Part shown: positions 14,045-27,400 of the stretch, piece by piece
How the letters are laid out: every line of letters begins with the position of its first letter
Numbering within the stretch: the first letter of the stretch is position 1
Origin: Ustulina deusta
Lineage: Eukaryota; Ascomycota; Sordariomycetes; Xylariales; Xylariaceae
Direction of reading: 5' to 3'
DNA: 64,000 nt
Assembly (NCBI GenBank): GCA_023159155.1
Contig: JAJNNX010000009.1
Location: 434,001 to 498,000, forward strand
Made by a program: the position numbers and the translations under genes
The notes under the pieces: generated by a model
Database searches by the model: none
What the model saw: the letters and a program-made list of their open reading frames with translations, nothing else
What the model was told of the DNA's origin: nothing

Positions 14045-14346
14045 TATTAGAATAGTATTCCAGGTCAATCGTACGCTATTTATGGGTTACTCACCTTGGC
14101 TACCTAAGGTGGCCAAGTTAGGTGGTTAGCCCATGGCTAGCCTATGGCTAAGGGGCCATGGTGGACCCCTTCGTACGAAGGGGTATACCAGGCCCTCCTA
14201 CACCTTCTGATTCCTTTCCTTCTTTTTTCTTTCAATAGGCATTCGAACATAGTACAATATAGATTGTATGGTGTTCGCCTTACCAGATCTGCTCTTGCGT
14301 ACGGCACTATGTACGCACATACTATCCCGGATAGAGCTAACCAACA
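14045..14346. repeat. Right LTR of nested non-coding element
   Basis: Same length as 11859-12160. The right end is intact (GAGCTAACCAACA), while the start shows TG-to-TA. It carries the same palindromes. The 77-codon frame starting at 14144 lies in LTR sequence and is not a gene. Confidence 0.8.
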
Positions 14347-17300
14347 GCTTTATATATTAATAGTTTTATATATTTAAATTTTTATTTTTGTTTTAGTCCT
14401 ATTATAAATAGTTTATTTATTTTTAATAATTAATTTAAAAAAGCAGTAATTTTATTAGTATAGTAAATAAATATATAAATTTAATTATAAAGCTTAAAAA
14501 ATAGCTAGATTAATTTAGTATTTTTAAAATTATTTAGATTTTTATAAAATTAATTTTAATTTTTATTTTAGTTTTTATAATTATTTTTAAATAATTAATA
14601 ATAAATATATTAAAATAAAACTTTTTAATATTTTTTTAATATTTAGTTTAATATAAGTAGTAAATTATTTTTTTATAATAGGTTTAGTACTATTTTTTAG
14701 TTTTAAAATAAATTAAAATATTATTTATATAAATATTTGTAAATTTATATATTAATAAAAGCTTGCTATTAAATAAATTTTATTTTTAAACTAAATAATA
14801 AAACTTTTTATTAAAATATTCTTTTATAGGTTTAAAAAAAAAAAATAATATAATTTTATAATTAATAATAATTAATAAAAAGTTTTAATAATATTTAGTT
14901 TTATAAAACAAATAATATTATAATAATTAAATATAATATTACTAATATTTCAAACTAATATAATTTAATTTTTTAAATATACATTTTTTTATTAATAATT
15001 AATTATAAACTTATATTTAATTAATTTAAGTTTAAATATAAATAAAATAAAAATAATATTTAAGTTTATATTTTATTTAATAAAGTTTATAATTAATAGT
15101 TTGTTTATAAAATCTTTTTAAATAAAATAAACTATATAAATATTTAGTATTAATACGGCTTAAAAATATTTTTTTTATTATTAAGTTTTAGTACTATATT
15201 AAATTTTAGTTATAATAGTAGTAAATTTTTAGATTTTTTTTTTAAAAAGAATTTTTTTAGGTATAATAATTAAAAAAACAAAAAGTTTTATATTAATTTT
15301 ATATATTTAAAGGTTTTTTTTTTTTTAAAATAAGATTAGTTTATTATTAAAAGTTTTTTATAGTATTATTTAATTAATTTAAATTTTTTTTTTTTATAAA
15401 ATATTAATTATTTTTAGTTATTATAAACTTAATTATAATAAGCTCTTTTAAAGTTTTTTTAGCTAGTTATTTTTATTTATTTTAATAAAAATAATTCTAA
15501 AAGTTTTATATAATTTTTTTAATAGTAGTTTGGTTTTTTTTTTTTAGGAATTATTATATAGACTTTTTTTGTTTTAGGTTTAAAAGTTCTAGGTTTTTTT
15601 TGCGTTTTTTTAGTTTTAGTTATTTTTGGAATAATTGTTTTATTTTTAAAAAGTTGTTTTAATATTTAATAATATTTTTTTAATATTTGATTATATTAAT
15701 TAGTATTTTTTTATATTTTTAGGTTTATATTTTATTATTTATAGCTAAAAAGTTTAATTATAATTATTAGCAAAAATTAACCTAATAAAAATAAATTATT
15801 TAGTTAGATTAATTATTATTTTTAAGTTTTTATTAAAATATTTTATTTTATTAACTATTTAATACTAATAATAATATTATAACTAAAATTAATAATTTAA
15901 AACGTTTAATTTTTAAATTATTAATTATTAATTTTTATAATATATATCAAATATTTATAGATTTTATTAATTATTTTGTTTTAATAGTTATAAAGCTTTT
16001 AAAGTTTAGTTAAATAAACTATTTTTATTTTTAATTATTGTTTGATTTATTATATAAACTTATAACTAATTATTAAAAAAATATAAGTTTTAATATTATT
16101 AATTTATAATTAAATAAATATTTTAAAAATAATTAATTTGTTTTAGCTATATATTTTAATTAAAATAAATAAAAAAACTAATAAAATTTTTTTTTAGTTT
16201 TATTTATTTTTTAAGTTAAATAAATTACTAAAGCTATTTTTATTATAGATTTTTTTTATTAATTAAATATTTAAAATTTTAAGCTTTTAATTAAAATAGT
16301 TAATTAATAAATACTTTTTTTTATTATAAATAAAATAGGTCTTATTATTTTAATAAGCTTTTTTTTTTTATAGTTAATGCTTATTTTAATTATTTTAAAA
16401 TAAATATTTTAGAACTTTTAAAATTAATTAAAAATTAGTAAATAGGTTTATTAAAAATTTAATTATTTAAATTAGATTTTTGCTTAGTTAAACTAATAAG
16501 TTTAGTTTATTAATAGTTTTTATAAGTTTATTTAATATTATATATTAATTTAATAATTTTATTAATAAATAATTTATAAAAAATATTTAAATTTATAAAA
16601 GCTTTATATAAATTTTTTTTTAAATTTATATTTTTTTATTAATTTAGCAAATTAATATTTTTAAGCTAAATTATTAAATATAAAAATAAACTTATTAATA
16701 TTTTTATTAGTTTTATATATATAAGTTTAAAATATTTTATAAATAATAATTATTTAATTAAAGTTATAATAAATTATTAATAAAGTTTAAATTATTTTAA
16801 TAATATTATTAAATAATTTTTTAGTTAAATAAAAATATATTTTTATTAATTTTTTAATATTTTTTTTTAATTAGTTTATAATATATTAAATTTAGCTATT
16901 TTTATTTAGCTTTTTTATTAGTTTATAAATTTAGTTATTAAATAAAGCTTTATTTTTTATATTTTAGTTTTTTTAATATAAATAAAGTTTAAAATATTAA
17001 AAAATAAACTAATAAAACAAAAAATAAATAAAATAATAAAACTAAAAAGTTTAAAGTTAATATTTTTAAATATATTTTTTATTATTAAATTATAATTATT
17101 TCTTAAAAATATTAAAATAAATATATTTAAAAATTAATATTTTATTTTTTTTATTTATTAAAAAAGTTTTATTAGAAGTAATGCAAAATTATAAGTTTAT
17201 ATACCTATAATATTTTTTAATATATTTTTAAATATATTATTTATTTTAAATTATTTTAGTTTTAGTTTAGATTTTATTTTTTTAGGTTTTAAATTTTTGT

Positions 17301-17706
17301 TTTTTTTTGATTTTTTTTTAAATATTAGTTTGCTTAAAGCATTTATAAAAAAATTTAGTACTTAATTTTTTTTTTTTTAATAAAAATTTTTTTTTTAAAA
17401 TTATTTAATAATAAAAAGCTAGTTATATTTAAAAATTAGAGTTATTCTAATTATTTAAAAACTAAAAATAAAATAAAAATATTTAAAGTTAGGTTTTTTA
17501 TAAATTATTAATTTTTAAATAATATAAAAATTAAAAATTTTATTAAAATTTTATTAAAATTAGGTTTATATTATAAAATATATAATTTTTTATATTAAAC
17601 ATATAATTAAAAAAAAATTTTTATTTATATTTTGTTAATTATAACAAAATAAAAAATATATATTTATTAAATATTTATTAATAAATAATTAATAAATTTA
17701 AAGTAA

Positions 17707-17938
17707 TATTATAATTAGTTAAGTAAAATTTTTATAGCTAATTTATTAATATTATAAACAAAGATTTTAAACTAAAAAAAAAAAAAAAAAAAAAATTAAA
17801 GTTTATAAAATAAATAGATATAAATTTTATATATATAGCTATAGAATTATATGTTAGTCCGTGCATAAACTTTTTATTTTATTGCTATATAGGTCTAAAG
17901 TTCTTTTAGGTTTTGCTAAAACTATATTAACTATTATA
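17707..17938 (-). repeat. Family A LTR (5' LTR of the 9551-17938 element)
   Basis: 232 bp, ending CTATTATA, the RIP form of the CCGTTACA end seen at 33132. It is immediately followed by TTTAT, identical to the five bases before 9551. Confidence 0.85.
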
Positions 17939-17943
17939 TTTAT

Positions 17944-20524
17944 ATTATATATTTTTTAATAAATTGCTAAATTCTTTAGATTTATTTAAGTTTTTTTTTT
18001 TTTTTTTTTTTATAATTTTATAATTATAAAAAATTGGACTTTTATTAATAGTTATAAATAAATAAAGCTTATTTTTAAGTTTTATAAATATTTTTAAACT
18101 TTTAATAATTTATAATAAAATAAAGCTTAATTAAGTTTTAATATTTATAAATGTTTTTAGTTTAATTTTGTAATATTTTAGATCTAATATAATATATATT
18201 AAAATATTTATATTTATTATATACAATATTCTTTTAATAAATTAAATTAATTATTAATTTTTTATAATTATTTATTGTTATTTTTTAATTTTTATATTTT
18301 ATATATTTAATTTATACTTAATTTAATTATAATTAAGCTTGCTTTAGATAGCAACTAATCTTTTTTTTATAATTTAGTTTATACTTATAATTTATTTTTT
18401 TATCACGTACTATTTTATTGTTTTGTTTTTTTAATAATTGTTAATCTTTATTCCTTAAATATTATTTTTTGTTTTTTTTATTAATAATATATATTAAAAA
18501 AAAATTTAATACTTATATTTTCTTTATAATATAATATTAGTATATATTATTAATATATTTTATTATTATTAAACTTTTTAATATATATTCTAAAAATTAA
18601 CATAAATTTTATTTAAATATAGCAAATCTTTAAAAGTTATAATAAATTAGTACTAATTTTTTAATATTTTTTTCTAAATATAGTTTATTTAATACTTTTT
18701 ATTTAATTTCTTTTAAAAACTATATATTTTTAATTTTGTTTACTATATAAACATAGTATTAATAAATTATATAATATATTTATAAAACTATATTATATTT
18801 TTTGTTTGCTTTTAATAATAAAAACTTTTTTTATTTTTTATAATGCTATTATAATAGTAGCTCTTTAAAATAAGTTTTATTATTGCTTCTAGATTTTTAA
18901 ATATGTTTGTTTTAATTTTTACTAAGCTTACATTGTTTAGTTTTTATAGCTTATTTAAGATTTTTTATATTTAATAATTTAGTTTTATTTCTAATATAAA
19001 ATAATTTATACTATAAAGGTTTTTTTTTTTTTATAAGTTCTTTTTTTTTTTTAGTTTTATAATACTTTTTTAAATTAATTTAAACACTGTATTATTTAAC
19101 TATTTATTTGTTAATTAGTAATTATATTTTTTATAAATATAATTTTTAACTTATTTTAAACATTTATTACTTTTTAGCTAATTTCTTAAAATTTAAACTT
19201 TTATTAAGTTATTATTTATTAATAATAATGTAGTACTAGTTATATTTTTTTATTTTTATTTTTTATAATTATACTATATCTAAATATTTTAAATAATATA
19301 TATTTTTATTTAAGTATTTACTACTTTTATAGTTATTATAATTTAGATATATGTTATAGTTGCTTTTTATACTGCATAAATATCCGTATTGTTTTGTTTT
19401 CTTTTAATTTCTAACTAATAAAATAAAATAAATAAATTCTGCTATTTCTACATTAACATATATTAAAATACTTAGTCTAACTATTTATAGGTCTATTTAT
19501 AGTAAATCTTTCTAATAACTTTGCTATTTTGTTATGCTATATATATTTTTTTAAATCCTTGTAATATATATATTTTTATTATATAGCTTATTAAGACTTT
19601 TTTATATATAGATAGTTCGGGCATATTTTTAAGAAATTTGCATATGTTAAATATTCTTTTATTTATAGCAATTATTATTGTTGTTTTATAAAGCTTATTA
19701 ATTGTTATATATAAAAATATTGCTTATATATTTTATTTAAAATATATTTATTATATTATAAATAAATTTTATTGTTTTTTATTACTTTTTCAATTATATT
19801 GTACTAGTTTTTAATATTATTATTATTATAGTTTTAGCTTATTTTATATTTTTATGCTTTTGTTTTTTTTATAGCTTATTATAATCCCTAACATAATATT
19901 TTTTTTAATTATAGTTATAACATTTAACTTTGCATTGGTTTTTATTTTTGTTAGTTATATTAAGTTCTATAAGTCCTATAGAAGTTCTTATAGCTATAGA
20001 TTTTTACGTTTATTATTTTTTAATATTTGCTAAATAAAATATATTTTATTACTTTTTTTATTGCTATTATTTATAAAGCTAATTATTAATTTTAATAGTT
20101 TAAGTAATCTATTTTTTAAAATTATTTAGTTTTTTTTTTATATAACTTATTTTAAACTAACTTTTTTAGTTTATTATAAAACATTATTAATAATATATTA
20201 ACGTTTGTTTATAAAGTTTATGCTAGAACTTTTTAAATTTAGCTATATATTTTTATACTGCTTTTTTTTAATGTATTATTATAAGCTTTTGTTTAGCTTA
20301 GCGTTTTTTTAAAGTTCTTATATATGTTTATTAGTGCTGTTTCAAACTTTATTACATTTTTAAACGCTACTTTTATATTATTATTACAATTTAACTTTTT
20401 TTGCTTTATATAATTTTTTATTATAAGTTTAAACTATTTTAAAGCGTTTTTAGTAAAATATTTTACTATATATAAAACTTTTCTTTTTTGCTTATAAAAT
20501 CTTTGTTATAATATTAAATATATA
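17944..20524. other. AT-rich degraded repeat, unclassified
   Basis: RIP-type sequence between two family A copies, with pyrimidine-rich T runs (for example about 17989-18010). No open frame of useful length. Weak reverse-transcriptase-like words on the plus strand near 19200 and 19600 are too few to call an element. It is probably older transposon DNA into which the family A element at 9551-17938 inserted. Confidence 0.55.
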
Positions 20525-21247
20525 CTTTAATTAATTATAAATTTATATTTAATTAACTTAAGTTTAAATATAAATAAAATAAAAGTAATATTTAAGTTTA
20601 TATTTTATTTAATAAAATTTATAATTAATAATTTATTTATAAACTTTTTTTAAATAAAATAAATTATATAAATATTTAGTATTAATAAAGTTCTAAAACA
20701 TATTTTTTATTATTAAGTTTTAGTACTATATTAAACTTTAGTTATAACAATAATAAAATTTTAGATTTTTTTTTTTAAAAAAGAACTTTTTTAAATATAA
20801 TAATTAAAAAAATAAAAAGTTTTGTATATTTAAAGTTTTTTTTTAAAAAAATAAGATTAGTTTATTATTAAAAGTTTTTTATTGTATTACTTAATTAATT
20901 TAAATTAATTTTTTTTATAAAGTATTAATTATTTTTAAGTTTTTTAAAAGTTTTTTTAATTAAAAATTCTTTTTTTTAATAAAAATATTTCTAAAAGTTT
21001 TATAAAAAATTTTTAATAGTAGCTTGGTTTTTTTTTAGGGGTTATTATATAGACTTTTTCATTTTAAGTTTAAAAGTTCTAGTTTTTTTTTTATATTTAA
21101 AATAATTATGTTATTTTTAAAAAATTATTTTAATATTTAATAATATATTTTTATATTTTTAAGTTTATAATTTATTATTTATAATTAAAAAGTTTAATTA
21201 TAATTATTAATAAAAATTAAACTAATCAAAATAAATTTTTTAGTTAG

Positions 21248-21412
21248 TGTTATAGCGATTTAGTCACTTGTTAAAAATAATAATTATTATATAAAATATA
21301 AATAAATGTTTTTTTTTCCTCTAAGTATAAAATTATAAAAATATCTACCTACTTATAAACATAGTAAATATGTTTATAACTATCGCTAATATATTTATAG
21401 TTATGCTTATTA
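21248..21412 (-). repeat. LTR of second gypsy family (left copy)
   Basis: Begins TGTTATAGCGATTTAGTC. Differences from the right copy are almost all C/T or G/A. Confidence 0.8.
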
Positions 21413-24400
21413 AGTGCTTTTTTTCTTAAATAAAGCTATCTGTCCTAGGTTATAAATACTTTTTATAATTTGATCTTTTTAACTCTTTTTATTATATAAC
21501 GCATAATATTTATTTTTAATAATTTTTCTAGTTTTTGTACTTTTTTATTATTTTTATAATTTTGTCTAACTTAATAAAGCTTTATTTTATTTTATTAAAA
21601 ATATTTTTATAGTTATTAAATATTTCTATTATTTGCTTACAAATATTTTTAGCGTTTTGTTTATATGTTTTAGTAATATATATAGCTTTTTATAATTAAA
21701 GTCTAATAATATTAACCTTTTGAATTATTTTATTATTATTAAAGTTAAGCTTATTAATTTAAGTAGCTAGTTTAGCAATAGTTTTGTTTTATTGCTTAAA
21801 TTTAATTTTATAACTATTAAGTTAAACTTTTAGGTTATTAAACTTATTTTATATAATGTTTAAATTAACCTTTTTATAATATTTTTTTTTAAATTATTAA
21901 TATACTTTTTTAAATAAATTTATTAAAGTTATTTATAGCTTTTTTATAATTAGATTTAATTTATATTAAATTTATTTAGCTAAGTTTTGCTAGTTATTTT
22001 ATGATTATTAAGTTAAAGCTATTATTTAAAAATATAAACTTAAAAGTTAAAATATTAGCTTTATTAAAAAATAAGAATTTTTATACTTTTTTTAATTTTT
22101 AGCTTTTATAATATTTATATATTTAATTTTAAAGCTTTATATAAAACTATTAGCTATAAAAAATCTTTTATTATTTTTGCTAAATAGTTTAGTAAGCTTT
22201 TTAATAATTAAATTATAAAAAAAATTAAATTTATTTATTTTATTATTAAAGCAAGTAATAATTTTATTAAAATTATTTGTTTTGCTATATAGTTTTTTAA
22301 ATATTGCTAAGCTACTATTAAACCTGTTATAAATACTTTATTAATTATTACTTCTAGCTTTTTTTTTACTATAAATATTATTTTTAGTATTTTTATTGTT
22401 TTTTTTATTTTAATAGATTTCTTTTAATATAATATTTTTTTATATGTTATTTTTAATAAAAGTAGTATTATATTTAGTAGTTTTTTTTAATTATAGTAAA
22501 TTTTTTTATTTTTATAATATAATCTAGAAAGTTTAAATTCCGTTTTTATTTATTTATATGAAATTAATAAGTTTTGTAGTTTTTTTAATATTTTTAATAT
22601 TATTATACACTATAATAAATATAACTTATTTATTATTATTATTAAAGTTTATATTAATGCTTTAGTTAGTAAAAATATTATATTTATTAGTAGCTATAAT
22701 ATTTATATTATTTTGTTAGGTGTAATGTTTTTTTTATTATAACTATTAAATAAAAAAGTACTATTATTATTATACTAAAGGTAATTTTAAGCTAGTAGCT
22801 AATTTATTAAGTTTAATATAGTTGCTATAATAGTTAATACTTTTGTAAATCTAATATTAAGCATAACAAAATAGATTTTTTTTAAATTTTATAAAAAAGA
22901 AAAGCAGTAAAAAAATTAAAAAAAACAAGGCCTATTTATATAAATAAACTAATATATAAGTTTATATTTTGTTTTTTTATTATAGCAATATTAGTTCATA
23001 GCAAATATGTTTAATACTAAGTATGCTTTATTGTTTAAAAAAGTGCCCCTAGGTATATAAAAAAAGTGCTACTGTTTATTTTATAATAAGTAGCTATAGT
23101 AGTACATCTTTTCTGTTTAACTATTTATATATTATTTTTGTTATAGTTTTATTATTATTATTATAGTAGCTAAGCTTAATAATATATGTTTTATTTATAG
23201 CTATATATTTATTATTTTTAATATAGTTTTTTAAAAAATAAAATAGTTATAATAAATATTATATATTGTTTATTAGCATATACGGTTAACTTATGATTTT
23301 TAAACAATAAAAACTTTTTAAAATAAATATAATATATTTATTGCTTTATATATTTTTTTGGTTTTGTTTTTTAGTTTAGTTATTTTAATAAAACTTTTTT
23401 TTATATAAGTAATATTATATTTTTTATATTTTTTTGCTTAATTAATAGTATTATTAGCTTTATATTTATTAATTAAATTAAGTACTAATAGTTTTAGTTC
23501 TTTTTTATTAAAATTTTAATTATATTTGCTATTTTATTTTTTTTATTTCATAGTATATTTAACTAAAAGTTTACTGTTTAAAAATCGGATTTTTTTTAAG
23601 TAATCTTTTTAATTTTCTAGTAATTTTTAGTCCTTTTAATAATAACTAGGCTTAATAAAAAGACTTTTTTATTAAAAAAAATCGTTTTTTTATTTGGGTT
23701 TATCAAGCTATATAACTAAAACTATAAAATAAACGTATTAATTATTAAAAAAATCAAGTTTATATACTAATAGCCCTATTTTTTTAATAATCTTAAAAAG
23801 TTCTATTTTTATTAATAACTATTTTTATTTAAGTTTGCTAAGTAAATAATAATTTTTATATAGTTTAAAATAAACTATATTATTTTTATTAAAAATTATT
23901 AAAATATATTTATTATTATATTTTTTTTAGTAATTATATTAATTATATTAACTAAATATTTAGCTTTTTAAATATATATTTTTTAAATATTTTTATTGCT
24001 TTATTACTAGCTTTAATACTTTTTTTTAGTTTAAGATATTTATAATAGATTATAGCTAAAATTTTAGCACTAATTAGTTTAATAACTTTTTAATTATTAC
24101 TAATAATATATTATTTAAATAATATTATAATACTAGTAATAATTTAGTTTAAAAGATATTTAAATTAGTAGTTATATAAAATTTAATAGTTATTTTAATA
24201 ACTTAGTTTTTTTTATATATTATATAGTAAATTATAAATTAATATATATTCTAATATTTATTAAAAAAATATATGTTTTATAGGTTATATAACATATATT
24301 TTATATTAAAGTAATAATATTTATTATATATAAGTTTAAAAATATTTTTGATATAGTTTTTTAAGATATATAAAGATTATTCTTTATTATAACTAATATA

Positions 24401-27400
24401 AAAAAAAATTATTATTAAGCAAAAAAAAAGCTAGTATACTTTTTTAATATTTAGTTAGTTTAGTAGTAGGGCTATTTAGTTTATTATTTTTCTTGGCTTT
24501 TTTTATTTTTTATTTAGCTATATCTAATATTACTATTATACTTTTAAGTTATTTTTTTTTAAACTTATTACTAATTACTAAAATTAATATAAAAAGATTT
24601 ATTATAATTTTATTTTTTTTAGCAAAATATACCTAATAAATATTATTTTTTTAAATATTATTTAGTATATTTAATTTATATTTTTTTAGTTTTTTTTTAT
24701 TTTTCTAGCTTTTATAATAATTTAAAAAATACATCTAGTATTATATTTAGCGTTTCTAATATATAATAAATTTTAAACTAAAATTTAAAAAAATAATTAG
24801 TTATATTAGCAAGCCTTAAGTTAGCTTTATTTAAATTTATAATATATAATAAAATATATATTACTATTTTTTTAGTTAATATATAGTTTATTAATATATT
24901 TATTAGTTATATATTTAATTAGATTATTTTTATAGCTTTTTATATATTTAAATTATTACTACTACTTTTTTTTTTTTTAATTTTTTTTTTTTAATATTAC
25001 TAATAAGCTTAAATAAAAATATAATTAGTTTAATTTTTATTACTAAAATATTTTACCTTAATATTGATATATTATTTTATTTATTTTTTAATTAAAAAAC
25101 TATTAATTTATAAGTTTTTTCATAAATATTTATTTTTAAAAAAAAAGCTTATCTAGTTTATAGTAATAAATAAATCTTATTTTTCTTTTGTTTAAACTAG
25201 CAAATTAGTTTTTTTTATTATAATGCTTTAATTTTATAGTTAAACTAAGCTATTTTATAATATAACTAACTAGTTATTTTAATATATATTTTTAAAGCTT
25301 TAAAAATATATAATATTTTTAGTTTTTTAAATATTTTAATTTTATTATTTATTTTAGTAACGTTTTTATTATTAATATTATATTTTAATAGTTATATTAA
25401 CAAAAAAACAACAAAAGATTTTAAAGCATTAATATAAACTTTTGCTTTATTAAAAATATTTATTATTATTTTTATATATTTTATATAAATATTAAAATTA
25501 TTACTAGAAATAATTATATTATTAATATAAGCTTATATAAAAATATAGTATATAAAAAATAAATAGTTTATAAATTTTTATATAAATATTAATAAGTTTA
25601 TAAATTTTATTAATATTATATTTAATTTTTTAAAGCCTTAAAAGTTAATAATAACTATTTTATTATAATATTTAAAATATATTAGTAATTAAAAAAAAAC
25701 TTAATATATTAAATAATATAAACTAAAATTTATTAATTATATTTTTAATTATATTATTTTAGCTAAATAACAAATATATATTTAGTACTATAATTTTATT
25801 TAATAATTATAGATTTATTACTAGTTGATTCTTTTTAGTACTATTAATTATTTTTTAAATAATAAAAATAAAACAAGAAACTAAAGTAAGTTTATTTATA
25901 AACATAAGTTTTTTTTAAATATATATTTTATTATATTTAATATTAAAAAACTTATATATTTAATAAGTATACTTTAATATTTTTAAGCTAATTTTATTAT
26001 TTATTTATTAGGTTTATTTATATTTTTTAATTATTTAGTATAAATATAATATTTTTATTATAAAAAATATTATATTTATTAAGTAGTTCGTAAATTCTTT
26101 TTATTTATAATATATTATTTATTACTATAATTGTTTTAGCTATTAATCTAATTATAAATTTATTTATTAATTTTATTATTTTATAAAATAATATATTTAT
26201 TTTTATAACTAATATATTTATTTTTATAACTAATATAATTAATTTGTTTACTTATTTTTTATAAAAAATATATATACTTTTTAAACTTTTTTTTTATTTA
26301 GATATATTATTATTTTGGTTTAGTTTTTTTAGCTCGTATTGTTTTTTTAGTAGTTTATAATATTTGCCTAATTAATAACTTAAATAATTTTATTTTTTTA
26401 GTACTTAAAAATAGTTTTTAGTTTTTTATTTTTTTATATTATAATTGGCTAAATATATAGGTTATAAACTATAACTTTTTTTAATAAATATCTATTTAGT
26501 ATTATATTATAAGCTATAATTTTTTTTTTTTTTTAAAATAGTATAGTTTTATTATTTTATTTTTTTTATTAATAAGTCCTAGTAGGTTAACAAACCTTAT
26601 ATTTATAAATACTATTATTATAATAAATATAATTATTATATATACTACTAATACTTTTTGGATTAGTACTATTAAAAATAACTTAGTTTTTGTTTTATTT
26701 TATAGTTTAAGTTTTAGTACTAACTTAAAAATATATATATATATTTTTTTTTATAAAATTAATTTTAATTTTATATTTTAATATAAATTTTGTTTTAATT
26801 AATATTTTTAGTTTTAAATTATTAATTATGTTTGCTATTACTATAAAGTATCCAAACATTATACTTTTTTTAATATTTCTTTTAATATATATATTAAAAT
26901 CTATAATTTAAGTAATTACTAATTATGCTTTTATTTTATTAATAAATATAGGGTTAATATATTAAAATTTTAGGTTTTTTATAAAATTTTTAATGAAACT
27001 TTTATTTATTAATATATTAAAGCATTTTATATCTAAGCAAACTTTAATTTTAGGGCTTTTAATATTATTTTAAATAAAAATTTAAAAATATATAATTTCT
27101 TTTTATTTTTTTTTTAAATAATAGTTTTAGGTTTACTTTAATAACTTGTTTTAATTAAATATTAATTTTTTACTTAATTAATTTTAATATAATTAATATT
27201 ATTAATACAAAGTTTATTTGTTTAATATTTTTTTTTTTAGTTTAGCTTATTTTATATAAATATTTTTAATATAATTTTTTATTATTTTTATTAAATAAAA
27301 TATAATTTTATACTTTATATAGGTTTTTAATATTATATTTAGGTTTATTAGTACGTTTTTATTTTCTAATATAGTGTTTTAGTTATATATCTAGTAATTA

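Larger units (their letters stand above)
11859..14346. mobile_element. Non-coding LTR retrotransposon nested in the gypsy element
   Basis: Direct LTRs of exactly 302 bp (11859-12160 and 14045-14346) begin TGTTAGAATAG and end ACCAACA in the best copy. GCTT flanks both sides (11855-11858; 14347-14350), a probable 4-bp target duplication. LTR differences are transitions only: the left copy is more mutated near its right end and the right copy near its left end. The 1884-bp internal part has no recognisable gag or pol and carries a minisatellite near the 3' LTR. This suggests a non-autonomous element (TRIM/LARD type). It inserted into the gypsy element at 9551-17938 and keeps higher GC content than its host, so it is younger. 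Confidence 0.8.
9551..17938 (-). mobile_element. Family A Ty3/gypsy retrotransposon, complete but RIP-inactivated
   Basis: LTRs at 9551-9788 and 17707-17938 are direct repeats flanked by the same 5-bp duplication, TTTAT (9546-9550 and 17939-17943). Without the nested element at 11859-14346 the element is about 5.9 kb, normal for gypsy. On the minus strand, around 14720-14731, the sequence reads Y-I-N-N where active reverse transcriptases have Y-(I/L/V)-D-D. The following minus-strand frame keeps the spacing of a gypsy RT connection (a K-rich helix, then a Y-L-[G/E]-I-I stretch). Both Asp-to-Asn changes are G-to-A, as RIP produces. Stops are scattered throughout. The coding sense therefore runs right to left, making 17707-17938 the 5' LTR. 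Confidence 0.85.

Noticed and set aside
14144..14377. 77-codon open frame on the plus strand
   Set aside because: It lies inside the right LTR of the 11859-14346 element and continues into AT-rich DNA. It has no domain and exists only because this LTR escaped heavy mutation.
19200..19640. Possible LINE (Tad-like) reverse transcriptase and RNase H words
   Set aside because: Short F-I-N-N and Y-I-D-S-S-G stretches occur on the plus strand, but in AT-saturated sequence such words arise easily and the flanking frames do not follow the family order.
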